Source: Blautia parvula (GTDB lineage Bacteria > Bacillota > Clostridia > Lachnospirales > Lachnospiraceae). From it: DNA of 64,000 nt. The stretch spans positions 2,760,001 to 2,824,000 of the forward strand of contig NZ_CP084061.1 of the NCBI RefSeq assembly GCF_020215665.1, in the 5' to 3' direction. How positions within the stretch are numbered: the first letter of the stretch is position 1; every line of letters begins with the position of its first letter. Shown in pieces: positions 26,731 to 36,959 of the stretch. The position numbers were made by a program, and so were the translations under genes. The notes beneath the pieces are model-generated. The model had not been told where the DNA came from, searched no databases, and saw nothing but the letters and a program-made list of their open reading frames with translations.

Positions 26731-27600
26731 TTATCCTTTCACTGCCGAAAGACTTCTGTACTCCCTGGGCGTCATTTTTACAATTTTTCTGAAAATGCTG
26801 TTAAAAAACTTTTTATCCTCATATCCCACTGCCCGGGCGATCTCCCCAATCCGCATATCACTGCCCGCCAGCAATTGACAGCTCTTCTCTATTCTGACCT
26901 TCTGCAGATACTCCCGAAAAGACAGCCCTGTATCCTGCCGGAATATTCTGCTGATATAAGACAATGTATAATGATATTGCCGGCAGAACATTCCCAGGTT
27001 AACATAATTTTGATAATTTCTGTCAACGTACTGAATCACTTCCAAAACTGCTCTGTGTTTTGGATGCCTGGGTTTCTCATGAATGCCTTTTCTAAGAGTC
27101 AGGATCAACAGCTCGATCAGCCTGCATCTGAACACCTCCGCATATCCTTCTTTTTTCTCCCGGTATTCCTCCAGCATCCCCATGATCAATTGTTTGATTC
27201 GGCCATCCTCATCATGAAAGATACGGTCTACCGGAGTCTCCCCGGATATGGATGCATAATATCGGATCAGACACCCATGAAGAAGTTCATCCAGAGAACG
27301 GCACCCCGTCATGGTTTCATCTATGACCTCAGGCAGGAAAATACAGTTGACCAGTGTAAAATCTTCACTTTTCGCGTAACTGTGTACACTGCCGTAATCC
27401 ATGATAAAATAATCGCCCTCTGTCAGAACCCCTTCCTCCTTATTCAGAGTATGCACAGCTGTCCCCTTCATCACATAAACCAGCTCAAAAAAATCATGGT
27501 TATGGCTTTCCATATCCATCTGCTGGTATGGCATCATGACCAGCCGCTCCTGTTCCTCTTTTGACACTTCCCTGATATGTATGGTAACCGACTTATCCAT
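26731..27600 (-). CDS. AraC-family regulator with cupin sensor domain
   Basis: A 289-residue protein. The N-terminal AraC-type cupin (about 30-110: DMESHNHDFFELVYVMKGTAVHTL, EGDYFIMDYGSVHSY) should bind a sugar. Two helix-turn-helix motifs lie at the C-terminus (LGMFCRQYHYTLSYISRIFRQ; IGEIARAVGYEDKKFFNSIFRKIVKMTPREYRS). It is divergent from the alpha-L-rhamnosidase across about 100 bases and is its probable activator, with rhamnose or a rhamnoside as a likely inducer (inference). An AGGGGGTG site lies about eleven bases before the ATG. Confidence 0.85.
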   Translation of the reverse strand: MDKSVTIHIREVSKEEQERLVMMPYQQMDMESHNHDFFELVYVMKGTAVHTLNKEEGVLTEGDYFIMDYGSVHSYAKSEDFTLVNCIFLPEVIDETMTGCRSLDELLHGCLIRYYASISGETPVDRIFHDEDGRIKQLIMGMLEEYREKKEGYAEVFRCRLIELLILTLRKGIHEKPRHPKHRAVLEVIQYVDRNYQNYVNLGMFCRQYHYTLSYISRIFRQDTGLSFREYLQKVRIEKSCQLLAGSDMRIGEIARAVGYEDKKFFNSIFRKIVKMTPREYRSLSAVKG

Positions 27601-27704
27601 AAAGACAAATTCACCCCCTATTTTAGTAAAATACAGGTGTTTCTTTCCATTTTATTCTCTGATATCATGAAAGTCAAGAAAAGAAAAACGGAGGTACTTC
27701 TTCA

Positions 27705-29921
27705 ATGGAATGGTATGCAAAATGGATCAAACCACAGACGGACACAGGGGATGTCTGCCCCCTTTTCCAAAAATATTTTTTTCTGGAAAAACCGATAAAG
27801 ACTGCCAGACTTTTTATAACTGCCCTTGGTACATACGAAGCGGTATTGAACGGAAGCCGCGTGGGAGAATTTGTCCTGGCCCCTGGCTGGACTTCTTATG
27901 AAAAACGTCTTCAGTATCAGGCTTATGACATTACAAATCTGCTGGGAAAAGATAATCATATTTCCGTGACCGTGGGAAAAGGCTGGTACCGCAGTCCTAT
28001 GCCCGGCTGGAGTAAATCCTCCGTCCAGGAGGAATTGAAAAAAAGCCCTGCAGGACTTATCGCCCAACTGGAGATCACCTATGAGGACGGTTCTGTGGAA
28101 TACACAGTAACGGATGAGACCTGGACATTTACGGAAAGCCCTGTCCGCTTTTCGGAAATCTACGACGGGGAGATCTATGACGCCTCAATGGAGTGCGGCA
28201 GCTCTTCTGCAGGCAGCGGCAGCCGGGATTACGGTTCTGCCAAACCTGTATGTGCATTTGAAGGCCCGACACACACCCTGATTCCCCAGCAGGGCGAAGA
28301 GATCCGGGAGCAGGAAAGACTGGCTCCCATCTGTATCTTCACCACGCCAAAAGGAGAGATCGTGGCTGACTTCGGCCAGGATATCACCGGTTATGTAGAA
28401 ATCAATCTTACTGCCAAAGCCGGGGAAACGGTTGAACTCTCCCATGCCGAGGTCCTGGATAAAGAAGGCTGTTTTTATACGGAAAACTACAGAACAGCCA
28501 AAGCCCAATACCTGTATATCTGCCGTGACGGACAACAGTCCTACAAGCCAAAACTTACCTTCTTCGGCTTCCGCTATATACGGATTGATCAGTTCCCGGG
28601 CGGTACATCTGCTGCAAAACCGGAAAATTTCACAGCAGTAGTGATACACTCCGCTATGCGTCGGACCGGGTATTTCAACTGCTCTAATCCCTTGCTGAAC
28701 CAGCTCTTCGACAACGTCATCTGGGGACAGAAAGGTAATTTTGTGGATGTGCCCACAGACTGCCCGCAGAGAGATGAGCGGCTTGGATGGACCGGGGATG
28801 CACAGGTATTCATCCGCACAGCCTGCATGAATTATGATGCGGAAAAATTCTACACCAAATGGCTTGCAGATATGATGGCAGACCAGGGCCCGGACGGAAG
28901 AGTCGGCCACGTGATTCCCGACCTGCTCTCTGAGGAATCGGCAAGTTCCGCCTGGGGTGACGCGGCAGCGATCTGTCCATGGGAACTCTACCTTGCATAC
29001 GGTAATAAGGAATTATTATCCTCTCAGTTCACCCTCATGAAGAAGTGGATCTCCTATATTTCCACTCACACAGAGACAGAATATCTGTGGACAGGGGGAA
29101 CGCATTGCGGAGACTGGCTGGGTCTCGACGCTCCATCCGGAAGCTATAAGGGCTCTACGCGGGAGGATTTCATCGCTTCCGCTTTCTATGCCTATTCCAC
29201 TTCACTGGTGATCGAAGCCGGAAAAGTGCTTGGTGAAGATGTGGCAGAGTATGAAGAACTGTATACTAAGATCGTGGCTGCGTTCCGGACAGCCTATCCA
29301 GAGTACAAGACACAGACGGAATGTATTCTGGCTGCCCATTTCCACCTTGCAGAAGACTGCCGGGCTGCCGCTGATCAGCTTGCGTCTATGATAAAAGAAT
29401 GCGGTGTAAAGCTTCAGACCGGTTTCGTCGGTACGCCCTATATCCTGCATGTACTGAGTGATTACGGCTATTCAGAACTTGCCTACAGCCTGCTGCTTAG
29501 AAAAGAATACCCCTCCTGGCTGTATCCGGTCACAAAAGGCGCAACAACAATCTGGGAACACTGGGATGGGATCATGCCTGACGGAAACTTCTGGAGTGCG
29601 GATATGAATTCCTTCAATCATTATGCCTACGGTTCCGTGGCTGACTGGATCTACAGTGTAGCCGGGGGAATCCGGAGAATTCCTGAATTTCCGGGTTATG
29701 AGAAGGTAAAGATAGCACCCGTCCCTGATGAAAGACTTGACTGGTTATCCGTAACTCTGGATACACGCCATGGAAAAATCTACTCCGGTTGGAAAAAGGC
29801 AGGAAATGTATGGCGGTATGAAATCACTACGCCGGTGGATGCTGTTGTGGTTATTGATGGAAAAGAACAGCAGGTAACAAAAGGAACTTATCTGTTCTAC
29901 AGTGAAATAGAAAGAGCTTAA
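27705..29921 (+). CDS. Alpha-L-rhamnosidase (GH78)
   Basis: A 738-residue enzyme with no signal peptide, so it is cytoplasmic. The N-terminal beta-sandwich region (ARLFITALGTYEAVLNGSRVG, LAPGWTSYEKRLQYQAYDIT) leads into the (alpha/alpha)6 barrel with the GH78 catalytic segment DCPQRDERLGWTGDAQVF and the later TTIWEHWDGI. It releases terminal rhamnose from imported oligosaccharides or plant glycosides. The start has CGGAGG upstream. It is a single-gene unit with a hairpin 25 bases past its stop. Confidence 0.9.
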   Translation: MEWYAKWIKPQTDTGDVCPLFQKYFFLEKPIKTARLFITALGTYEAVLNGSRVGEFVLAPGWTSYEKRLQYQAYDITNLLGKDNHISVTVGKGWYRSPMPGWSKSSVQEELKKSPAGLIAQLEITYEDGSVEYTVTDETWTFTESPVRFSEIYDGEIYDASMECGSSSAGSGSRDYGSAKPVCAFEGPTHTLIPQQGEEIREQERLAPICIFTTPKGEIVADFGQDITGYVEINLTAKAGETVELSHAEVLDKEGCFYTENYRTAKAQYLYICRDGQQSYKPKLTFFGFRYIRIDQFPGGTSAAKPENFTAVVIHSAMRRTGYFNCSNPLLNQLFDNVIWGQKGNFVDVPTDCPQRDERLGWTGDAQVFIRTACMNYDAEKFYTKWLADMMADQGPDGRVGHVIPDLLSEESASSAWGDAAAICPWELYLAYGNKELLSSQFTLMKKWISYISTHTETEYLWTGGTHCGDWLGLDAPSGSYKGSTREDFIASAFYAYSTSLVIEAGKVLGEDVAEYEELYTKIVAAFRTAYPEYKTQTECILAAHFHLAEDCRAAADQLASMIKECGVKLQTGFVGTPYILHVLSDYGYSELAYSLLLRKEYPSWLYPVTKGATTIWEHWDGIMPDGNFWSADMNSFNHYAYGSVADWIYSVAGGIRRIPEFPGYEKVKIAPVPDERLDWLSVTLDTRHGKIYSGWKKAGNVWRYEITTPVDAVVVIDGKEQQVTKGTYLFYSEIERA

Positions 29922-29946
29922 TTTTCAAATATCAATAAATTAATCA

Positions 29947-29975
29947 GAGCCAGGCCTGATAAAAGGGCCTGGCTC
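29947..29975 (+). terminator. Strong GC hairpin after the rhamnosidase gene
   Basis: Ten-base perfect arms (GAGCCAGGCC / GGCCTGGCTC) with a nine-base loop. The plus strand has no U-run after it, so it may be a weak intrinsic terminator or protect the 3' end. Confidence 0.5.
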
Positions 29976-30091
29976 CACGGATGTCCCCACAAATTAAAGG
30001 CCGTGATTCTGTAACCCGTAAACAATTACATACCCACAGCCTAATTTGATTCACTACTTTAATATTATAATTCTATTAACATGCCGCTTCA

Positions 30092-30880
30092 TCACTTCGT
30101 TTTGCTCTTCTTTCCCATTCCCACTGCTATGATTCCCAGAAGTGCTGCACCTGTCAACACAGCTGGAAACAGGATATTTGTTTCATCTTTTGTCTTCACA
30201 CTTCTTGTCTTAGACATAGTACTGTTTTTGTCTGCATCTTTTGCCGCCGTCTGCTGTTTCTGTGTATTTACTGTATTATCCTTATTAGTATCATGTGCCT
30301 TATTAGTATCTTTTTCAGAATCTACAGTACCATCCGTTATTTCATCCTCTCCTTCTGAAGGATTTTGCTCCCCCCCGCTATCCTTTCTTGTGACTTCAGC
30401 CGAAAGATTTATCGTGTTAGCTGCCACATCCGCATCATCACCTGCCAACTCTTCCACATCTGCGGTAACTTCAAGAATTGTTCCCTCTTTCACACTGCTG
30501 TCCAGATTAAATACTAAATTCAACAGACTTCCATCTCCTGACAGGCGGGAGGCGGAAGCAAATGCCACTACCAATTCTCCCTCCTCCTTGCTGCCCTTCA
30601 GGCAGTCGTTAATCTCACACATGGCCCCTGTCAGCGCATTTCCTGCCTGTGCGGATTTCAGACGCATTTTTTCCGCGTCATACCGGATGCGGATTTTCCC
30701 GCTGGAAACCCGGTTTCCGCCTTCTATGTCACAGGTCACTGTGACTGAAGCATCCCCCTCCTTAACTTCATTTGCCTTAACTGTCACCAGAGCGGTCTCC
30801 TCTGCCGCAGCAGATATGCACGGTCCGGTCAAAAGTGCTGTCATAAGTATCACAACTGCTCTCTTTAATAATCTCTTCAT
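30092..30880 (-). CDS. Membrane-anchored cohesin-domain protein
   Basis: A 262-residue protein. The signal peptide (about 1-26, ending AAAE) is followed by one cohesin-type beta-sandwich (about 27-165: ALVTVKANEVKEGDASVTVTC, SGKIRIRYDAEKMRL, GELVVAFASA, GSLLNLVFNL). A hydrophilic Thr/Lys/Asp-rich linker (about 165-230) and a C-terminal hydrophobic helix with a basic tail (FPAVLTGAALLGIIAVGMGKKSK) follow. No LPXTG is present, so it is a transmembrane anchor. It lies directly downstream of a dockerin enzyme gene and is its probable surface dock. The ATG at 30880 is chosen over an upstream in-frame start because it opens the signal peptide. Confidence 0.8.
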   Translation of the reverse strand: MKRLLKRAVVILMTALLTGPCISAAAEETALVTVKANEVKEGDASVTVTCDIEGGNRVSSGKIRIRYDAEKMRLKSAQAGNALTGAMCEINDCLKGSKEEGELVVAFASASRLSGDGSLLNLVFNLDSSVKEGTILEVTADVEELAGDDADVAANTINLSAEVTRKDSGGEQNPSEGEDEITDGTVDSEKDTNKAHDTNKDNTVNTQKQQTAAKDADKNSTMSKTRSVKTKDETNILFPAVLTGAALLGIIAVGMGKKSKTK

Positions 30881-30961
30881 GTGGATCAACCTGCCTTCTG
30901 TTTCTTCCTCGCTGATGTATGTCTGCAGAACCATTTCTGTGGCCTGCAGACATACCCAGAC

Positions 30962-33900
30962 TTAAAAAGAGGTAATTTCCTCTGCCGCCATTTTCAAAAT
31001 TTGTGTCACATCTTTTGTATCCTGTACCTGGTCTCTGTTTACATCAGCAGCATCCAGGCTGTCACTGGAAAGTTCTGTCATCTCTGCTGTGAATTTCAGA
31101 AGAATTGACGCATCTTTTGTATCAACAGTCTTGTCATTGTTTACATCTCCCAGAAGGCGCACATCCAGCATTTCCTGGATAAGTCTCGCAAGAACTGCAT
31201 TGATTTCCTCCTGTATAGCATCTTTGTCCGTCAGCACTGCGGCTGCCTCTGTATTAACGGCCTCAAGGCCTTCCAGGCTTGCTGTGACATATCTATCCTT
31301 ATTTGCAAGAATCTCACAGGCTTTGTTTACCGAATCCTGCAGTTCATCTTTGTTTCCCCGCATCTGTATATTTGCCAGAGCCTCTGCAAGACTGTTATAT
31401 GCCTGGTTCAACTCGTCCTCCGATGCATCTGGATTTCCAGCTGCTTCTTTTGCCATATCCACTGCCCCCTGCAGTACAGCTATGCTTGTACTCGTATACT
31501 TTTCTGCACTCTCCAGAATTCTGTCTGCAACCAGAAGCAGTCTGTGCAGACGTGAATCTTCTTTTTTCAGCAGGTTATTGACTGCTGTGATCAACATCCT
31601 TGTGGAAGAATTGATTTCCTCTTGTGATGCATCCGGATTCTCTGCAGTTTCCTGAGCGGCCTTCAAAGCCGTTTCCACATTCTGGATACTTTCTTCACTA
31701 TAAATTGCTGCTGTAGCGGGATCTTCCATAATCACCATGGTTCCGCTGATAGCTGCCTGAAGCCCAAAGTTCACAGTACCGTTTTCCAGATTTGCATATG
31801 CTTCTATGAGATCAAGAAGCGCCTGGTCTGCATCCTTCTGCGCTGACATACTGTTCTCTGCAACAGCTCTTGCAGCTGCAAGAGCTGTCTCCACAGCCGC
31901 ATAACTTTCATCAGTAAAAGAATGATTTATTACCTGTTCTTTTTCCAGTTCTGTTCCCATGGCTATAGCCAGATTCAATGCAGTCATATCGGCAGGAATT
32001 TGTACGGAAATCTGAAAATCAACAGATTTGCTCACACCATTTTCTGTATAGGTGACTGTAATTAAAATATTCCCCGGTGCCGCACTATCAAAGCCTTTGA
32101 CCTGCATCAGCTCTGTATCGGTAATTTCCTTTGTACTTCCATCACTGAAAGTGGCAGAAAGGACAATACCGGTCAGATTCATGTCTTCATTGACCAAATA
32201 AGATAACTTGTCCGGAAGTGTCTTTATCTCTACACTCTCAAGAACCGCTTCCTGGACGGTTTCGTTAAATACAGCCTGAACATTTACATCTTCAGCCGGC
32301 ATGACAAAACTGGTTCCTTGTATTGCAGTTCCGTTGACCGTAAGACCTGCTTCTGTCAGCTCATATCCTTCATCCGGAGTTACTGTCAGATAAACGGTTT
32401 CTCCCTCACCGGCCTGTATACGGCTTGCTGTTACAGTACCATTCCCAGCTGCTTCTGTCTGAATGGTATACAACTGACGGCTGCGCACAAATTCTAAATT
32501 CCACAACTGACTGTCTGCACCTGTATAAGGCTGCAGAACTGCATACCTGTCGCCAATCTTATCGGCTTCTCCTCTTGTAAGAGCCAGACCGCTGTTGCTG
32601 TTAATAATGCTGAAATATCCGTTTTCCATCTCCGTTACCAGCCACAGATCTGCGTCTGAATCGTTTCCGGTCTGGACTACTGCTGCCCCTGCTTCCATGG
32701 AAGCATCTTCTACGCTTAATACTTTATTGCTGTTCAGGTTTTTGATCTGATATGCCCCGTTCCCTGTTACCGGTTCTAATATCCAGTAAAAATTATTGTT
32801 CAATTCCCGGGTCCATTCCAGAATCTTTTCGCCTTCTTTTGTGGAGGATTTTGGCAAACACAGCATTTTGCCGCTCTCTTTATTTGTAACAAAACGGGCA
32901 TCCTCCCTAACTGCCTCATAATCTGCAGTTATATTTAAATCACTATTTACATTACTGACTTTAAACCATGTACCTGTAACTTTTACAGGATTTCCATTAA
33001 CCTGGACTCCGCTGATTTTATAGCCTTGCTTTGCCTGAATGATAAAATACTGGTCGGCACCGGCTTTTACACTGCCTCCATTTGGATATAATGCTGCTGT
33101 TTCATTATCTATGCCGTTGATGATATTATAGGATACCGCATCACCGACCGCACTGCCAATATTCCATAATTGTGTTTCTGTTCCTTTATCTTCTTCTAAA
33201 TATAATGCGACCTGGCTTGCCGTTCCGCTGTTCTCTTTTCTTTCGTTGGATGAAAGCAGCAATCCAGTGGATACATTTATAATTTTATTTCCATTTTCTG
33301 TTTCCTGAATACTCCAGAACTGTGCTTTGTTCTGTTCATCATACGGCATCTGCACTAAGGAATTGTCAGAAGACGGCGTTAGTACCTTACCGCTGTTAAC
33401 GTTTATGATTTTATAGTATTCCTGATTGTCTGCCGAAACTTTTTCAAGTGTCCAGTTTAAATCCAGACTGCCTGAGTTAGTCCAGCCCACAACACGCGCA
33501 TTGTCATCTTTGGAACTGCTCCATACACACATATATCTTCCGGTATACTGATTTATAATATTTACTGCGTCTTCGGGAATCAGCCGCGAATTCACATCCA
33601 TTTTCCCCCAGCTGACTGTATTCTGATATCCCTTGTCTGGAAAGCCACAGCTTAATATATACAATTCACCGTCTTTTAGCTGAATCAGCTGTCTGTTGTA
33701 TCCGGTCGGCACACCTGTATCATAAACGATCCACTCTCCAGTAAGGTCTTTCTTTGTATTAATGAACACGCCGCTTTCTTTGGAAGCTGTCATTGCTACA
33801 TATCCGTTATCCAGCTTCAGACAGTACGGACTTCCTCCGTATCCATAAGTAATTCCCACATCCTCAGCATCCCAGTGGAATGGGTCATTGGGATAGAGTG

Positions 33901-34765
33901 ACAGTTTATAATTACAGGGAATCGGATTATTATTGTTAAGGCCTACTGCCTCATAAACCATGACATAATACCCGTTCTCAAGCTGTGTGACAATTGGCAT
34001 TCCCGGACGCATACCTGGGTCTGTCCAGGCAACTACATCCACCGCCTCATCCCATGTCAGACCGTCTGTAGTTGACTGATAGACCAGTTTCTGATTCCAC
34101 TGGGAATATCTCTCATCCGAATAATAACAGATAAGGGAAGAGGTCGGTTCATCATATAAAATAAATGGCTCCCAAACCGGATCATCTCCCATATAATTTC
34201 TTCCTCCGTCAGTGACAAGAGAACTCTTGAATTCCCAGGTCCTACCCAGATCCTCACTATAGTACATATCAAAATGTGTCTTTGATAAATCTTTCGGACA
34301 TACACATCCGATACAAACAATGCCTCCTTTTTTCATATCTCCCACATCGCCGGGCAGCTCGTATAACTCAGGACAGCATTCCATACCCCAGCGGTTATCT
34401 GCATTTTCCGGTGTCTGATTCTGCGTCTCTATCACATTACCCACGGATTCCCAGGTTTCACCGGCATCCAGACTCTCATAGATTGGAAATACTTTGCCAT
34501 TATCGGCATTCTCGATTACACCAAACTCCCAGGTAACCAGCATTTTTCCATTATCTTCTTCATTATCCTGATATTGAAGCTGAATGGCCCTTGGAGATAC
34601 GGCGCTGTTTCTCGTTCCATAGGTATCGGGTGTCCAACCATCCGGTGTTTCATATATAATCCCCGAAGTACTCTCTGCCGCCACAGAAACACAGCTGGCC
34701 GCTACTGCTGCTGTAAGAACCAGGGCACCGGACAGACATTTTAACAGATGCGCTTTTTTCATCAT
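30962..34765 (-). CDS. Secreted multidomain BNR-propeller enzyme with ricin-type lectin, FIVAR-like and dockerin domains
   Basis: A 1267-residue protein with a signal peptide (about 1-31). A sialidase-like propeller (about 35-395) has three Asp-box motifs (SLDAGETW at 98, SEDLGRTW at 170, STTDGLTW at 231) and looks like GH33/GH93-type exo-enzymes. Then come ricin-type trefoils (about 400-540 and 625-755), InlB/B-repeat-like segments, an Ig-like Big_3 region (about 835-915), helical FIVAR-like repeats (about 925-1195) and a type I dockerin (about 1205-1267) with two Ca loops, DVNNDKTVDTKD and DVNRDQVQDTKD. The exact glycan is unknown; the neighbouring beta-galactosidase and lectin domains suggest a host or plant arabinogalactan or mucin-like target. 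AAAGG precedes the ATG at 34765. Confidence 0.82.
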   Translation of the reverse strand: MMKKAHLLKCLSGALVLTAAVAASCVSVAAESTSGIIYETPDGWTPDTYGTRNSAVSPRAIQLQYQDNEEDNGKMLVTWEFGVIENADNGKVFPIYESLDAGETWESVGNVIETQNQTPENADNRWGMECCPELYELPGDVGDMKKGGIVCIGCVCPKDLSKTHFDMYYSEDLGRTWEFKSSLVTDGGRNYMGDDPVWEPFILYDEPTSSLICYYSDERYSQWNQKLVYQSTTDGLTWDEAVDVVAWTDPGMRPGMPIVTQLENGYYVMVYEAVGLNNNNPIPCNYKLSLYPNDPFHWDAEDVGITYGYGGSPYCLKLDNGYVAMTASKESGVFINTKKDLTGEWIVYDTGVPTGYNRQLIQLKDGELYILSCGFPDKGYQNTVSWGKMDVNSRLIPEDAVNIINQYTGRYMCVWSSSKDDNARVVGWTNSGSLDLNWTLEKVSADNQEYYKIINVNSGKVLTPSSDNSLVQMPYDEQNKAQFWSIQETENGNKIINVSTGLLLSSNERKENSGTASQVALYLEEDKGTETQLWNIGSAVGDAVSYNIINGIDNETAALYPNGGSVKAGADQYFIIQAKQGYKISGVQVNGNPVKVTGTWFKVSNVNSDLNITADYEAVREDARFVTNKESGKMLCLPKSSTKEGEKILEWTRELNNNFYWILEPVTGNGAYQIKNLNSNKVLSVEDASMEAGAAVVQTGNDSDADLWLVTEMENGYFSIINSNSGLALTRGEADKIGDRYAVLQPYTGADSQLWNLEFVRSRQLYTIQTEAAGNGTVTASRIQAGEGETVYLTVTPDEGYELTEAGLTVNGTAIQGTSFVMPAEDVNVQAVFNETVQEAVLESVEIKTLPDKLSYLVNEDMNLTGIVLSATFSDGSTKEITDTELMQVKGFDSAAPGNILITVTYTENGVSKSVDFQISVQIPADMTALNLAIAMGTELEKEQVINHSFTDESYAAVETALAAARAVAENSMSAQKDADQALLDLIEAYANLENGTVNFGLQAAISGTMVIMEDPATAAIYSEESIQNVETALKAAQETAENPDASQEEINSSTRMLITAVNNLLKKEDSRLHRLLLVADRILESAEKYTSTSIAVLQGAVDMAKEAAGNPDASEDELNQAYNSLAEALANIQMRGNKDELQDSVNKACEILANKDRYVTASLEGLEAVNTEAAAVLTDKDAIQEEINAVLARLIQEMLDVRLLGDVNNDKTVDTKDASILLKFTAEMTELSSDSLDAADVNRDQVQDTKDVTQILKMAAEEITSF

Positions 34766-34901
34766 ATTTGTTATCCTTTCTCTGATTATTATTTTAATCC
34801 TCTGCAGCGGCAATTTTTTCCATTTTTAAGCATAAAAATACCACCCCCTCCAGAATGCTTCTGCAGAGCTCATAAAATACCACGATTCACTTTTTTCTCT
34901 C

Positions 34902-36959
34902 CTATCTTTTTATCTCGTAGACTGCTGTCCCGTATGCGGGAAGTATTACTTTCCCTTCCGCAGAGGTATCAGTATATAAATCCTTTACACATTCTTTCAG
35001 TTCAATCGCAACCGGCGCCGGATGGTAATTTAATGCGAAAAGGAAACTCTTTTCTCCTTTTGTACGCATCACAAGCTCCACTTCTTCCGGTGCGTCAATA
35101 ATATGAGAAAATGGTTCACAGACACCTGTATATTCCAGAAGCCTACGCACATTTTGTCTCGAAAATGTACTTCCCAGATGCAGCACGCGCCCATTCCCCA
35201 CCTTATTCTCTGTCAGCGCCGCCGTTCCGCCGTAATAGCTGTTCTGATATACGGCCAGCACACTGGTTCCCTTTAGAGCTGTCAGAATATCATTAAAAAC
35301 CGGAGTCTCCAGTTTCTCTTCCCCCCACTGGGCAGATACCGTATCTTCCGCCGGACTTGTAAAAGTGAAATCTCTCACATCCGTACCTGTCAGTTTTTGC
35401 AGTATTCCTGGCTGCGGGAGCATAACACATTGTCCGTTCATATCCTTATAACCGGCCCTGCATCCTATGATCAGAGTTCCTCCCTGCTTTACATATGCCT
35501 CAAGAAGAGCCTCCCGCTCCTCGTTGATCATAACAGGATGGGGATAAAATATCACCGGATATCCCGCCAGATCTGAAAGTTCACTGTCTTTTTGCAGATA
35601 AACCACGTCATAGGGAGTGTGCGTCAGCTCAGATGCGGCAAATATCTCATCTTCACTGACAGGGGCAACTCGTTCATGCCACACGTCCACCTCTGTATCC
35701 CAGACATTGTCATAATCTTTTAACAGTGCGAAAGAAGCTGTGTATTCACTCTGACAAACTGCATCCAGTTTCTTGAATTTTCGGCAGAACTCTTTTACTT
35801 CCTCCAGCTTTCTGTTATCTCTGTTGTCATAATCTAAAATACCATGCCAGTATATCTCCGTACCGAGCGTGCAAGTTCTCCAACGGAAAAATGAAATGTA
35901 ATCCGCCCCATGCGCCACACTCTGCATTGCCCACAGAATAAGCTGTCCCGGCCTGGGAGCCGGTCCTTCCATACGTGTTGTCCAGCCGTTTGCCCCTGAC
36001 TGCTGTTCCATAATTCCGAAATGCGGACAGACAGAGCGCACTTCATTCAGATGCATGGACCAGCGGCGGTCATTCAAATCCTCTGACGTCTTCGGATCCC
36101 GGTCCAGTCCAAAGGCAAAACTTGGATAAGAGTCATATGTATAGACATCCAGACATTCCTTCTCCATCTTATGATTGTCTACATTCCAGAACATACCGTT
36201 TGTGGTAATGAAATCTCCAGGCTTTCTGTACTTTTTAATGATCTCAGCCTGCATGCTGCAGAACCGGATGGTGCTGTGTGAAATAAAACGGTAATAATCC
36301 AGATGAAGATGAGGATTGATTCCCCTGCTCAGTGTAGGCCTCGGCACATAAACCTGCTCCCAGTCCGTATACGTCTGATTCCAGAATACGGTTCCCTAGG
36401 CTTTGTTCAGATTCTCCAGCGAGTTATATTTTTCTCTCAGATACTGCCTGAACGCAATGGAATCCGCCTCCGAATAAAACTCACAGGTCTCACAGTTCAG
36501 CTCGTTGTCAATCTGCCATCCCACGATCGCCGGATGACTGCCATAATGCTCCGCAATGGCTGCGACCACCCTCTTACACAGTTCTTGGTATTTTGGTGAA
36601 TTATAATTATAGTGGCGTCTTCCGCCGTGGCGGTACAGGACACCTTCCCTGCTGCCGTTTAATACCTCCGGATATTTTTCCGTCAGCCACGCAGGTGGTG
36701 TGGCGGTAGGTGTGCCGAATATCACTTTCATCTCCTTTTTCAGGCAGAGCTCCAGAAACTCATCAAAGAATGAAAAAGTAAAGACGCCCTCTTCCGGCTC
36801 AAATTTATTCCAGGCAAATTCAGCGATACGGATAACCGTTATGCCTGCTGCCTGCATCCTGTCCAAATCATCCTCCCAGATGCCTTTATCCCAGTGCTCC
36901 GGATAATAACAGGTCCCCATGGTCATCTCTGACCACTGAAAATTTTGTTTACTGTTCAT
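34902..36959 (-). pseudogene. GH42 beta-galactosidase interrupted by an in-frame TAG
   Basis: Read through one stop, this frame gives a normal-length (685-residue) GH42 enzyme: GTCYYPEHWD near the start, the acid/base segment VGWQIDNELNC with Glu153, and the nucleophile segment HFGIMEQQSGANGW after the break. Codon 188 (36398-36396) is TAG where homologues have Trp (LNKA-stop-GTVFWNQTYTDW), a one-base change from TGG. The break parts the acid/base from the nucleophile, so neither piece should be active. No signal peptide, so cytoplasmic. It overlaps the YesM-like gene end by eleven bases, with AGGAGGAAG upstream. A sequencing error is the main alternative to a real nonsense mutation. Confidence 0.88.

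Noticed and set aside
26641-27564. A 307-codon plus-strand frame opposite the AraC-family gene
   Set aside because: It lies antisense to a clear AraC protein, has no ribosome site or family pattern, and its composition is that expected of an opposite-strand shadow.
26731-27704. Rhamnose operator in the AraC/rhamnosidase spacer
   Set aside because: The 104-base spacer is AT-rich, but I could not find a convincing pair of direct repeats, so I do not list an operator.
28185-28910. A 241-codon minus-strand frame inside the rhamnosidase gene
   Set aside because: It is antisense to conserved GH78 sequence including the catalytic segment; it shows no recognisable domain.
30081-30965. A 294-codon plus-strand Ser/Phe-rich frame opposite the cohesin gene
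   Set aside because: The low-complexity Ser-rich translation is what the reverse of the cohesin protein gives; the minus strand has a signal peptide, a domain and an anchor.
36396-36398. Pyrrolysine or other recoding at the TAG in GH42
   Set aside because: The family has Trp at this position and TGG to TAG is one base change; nothing in the window suggests a recoding signal.
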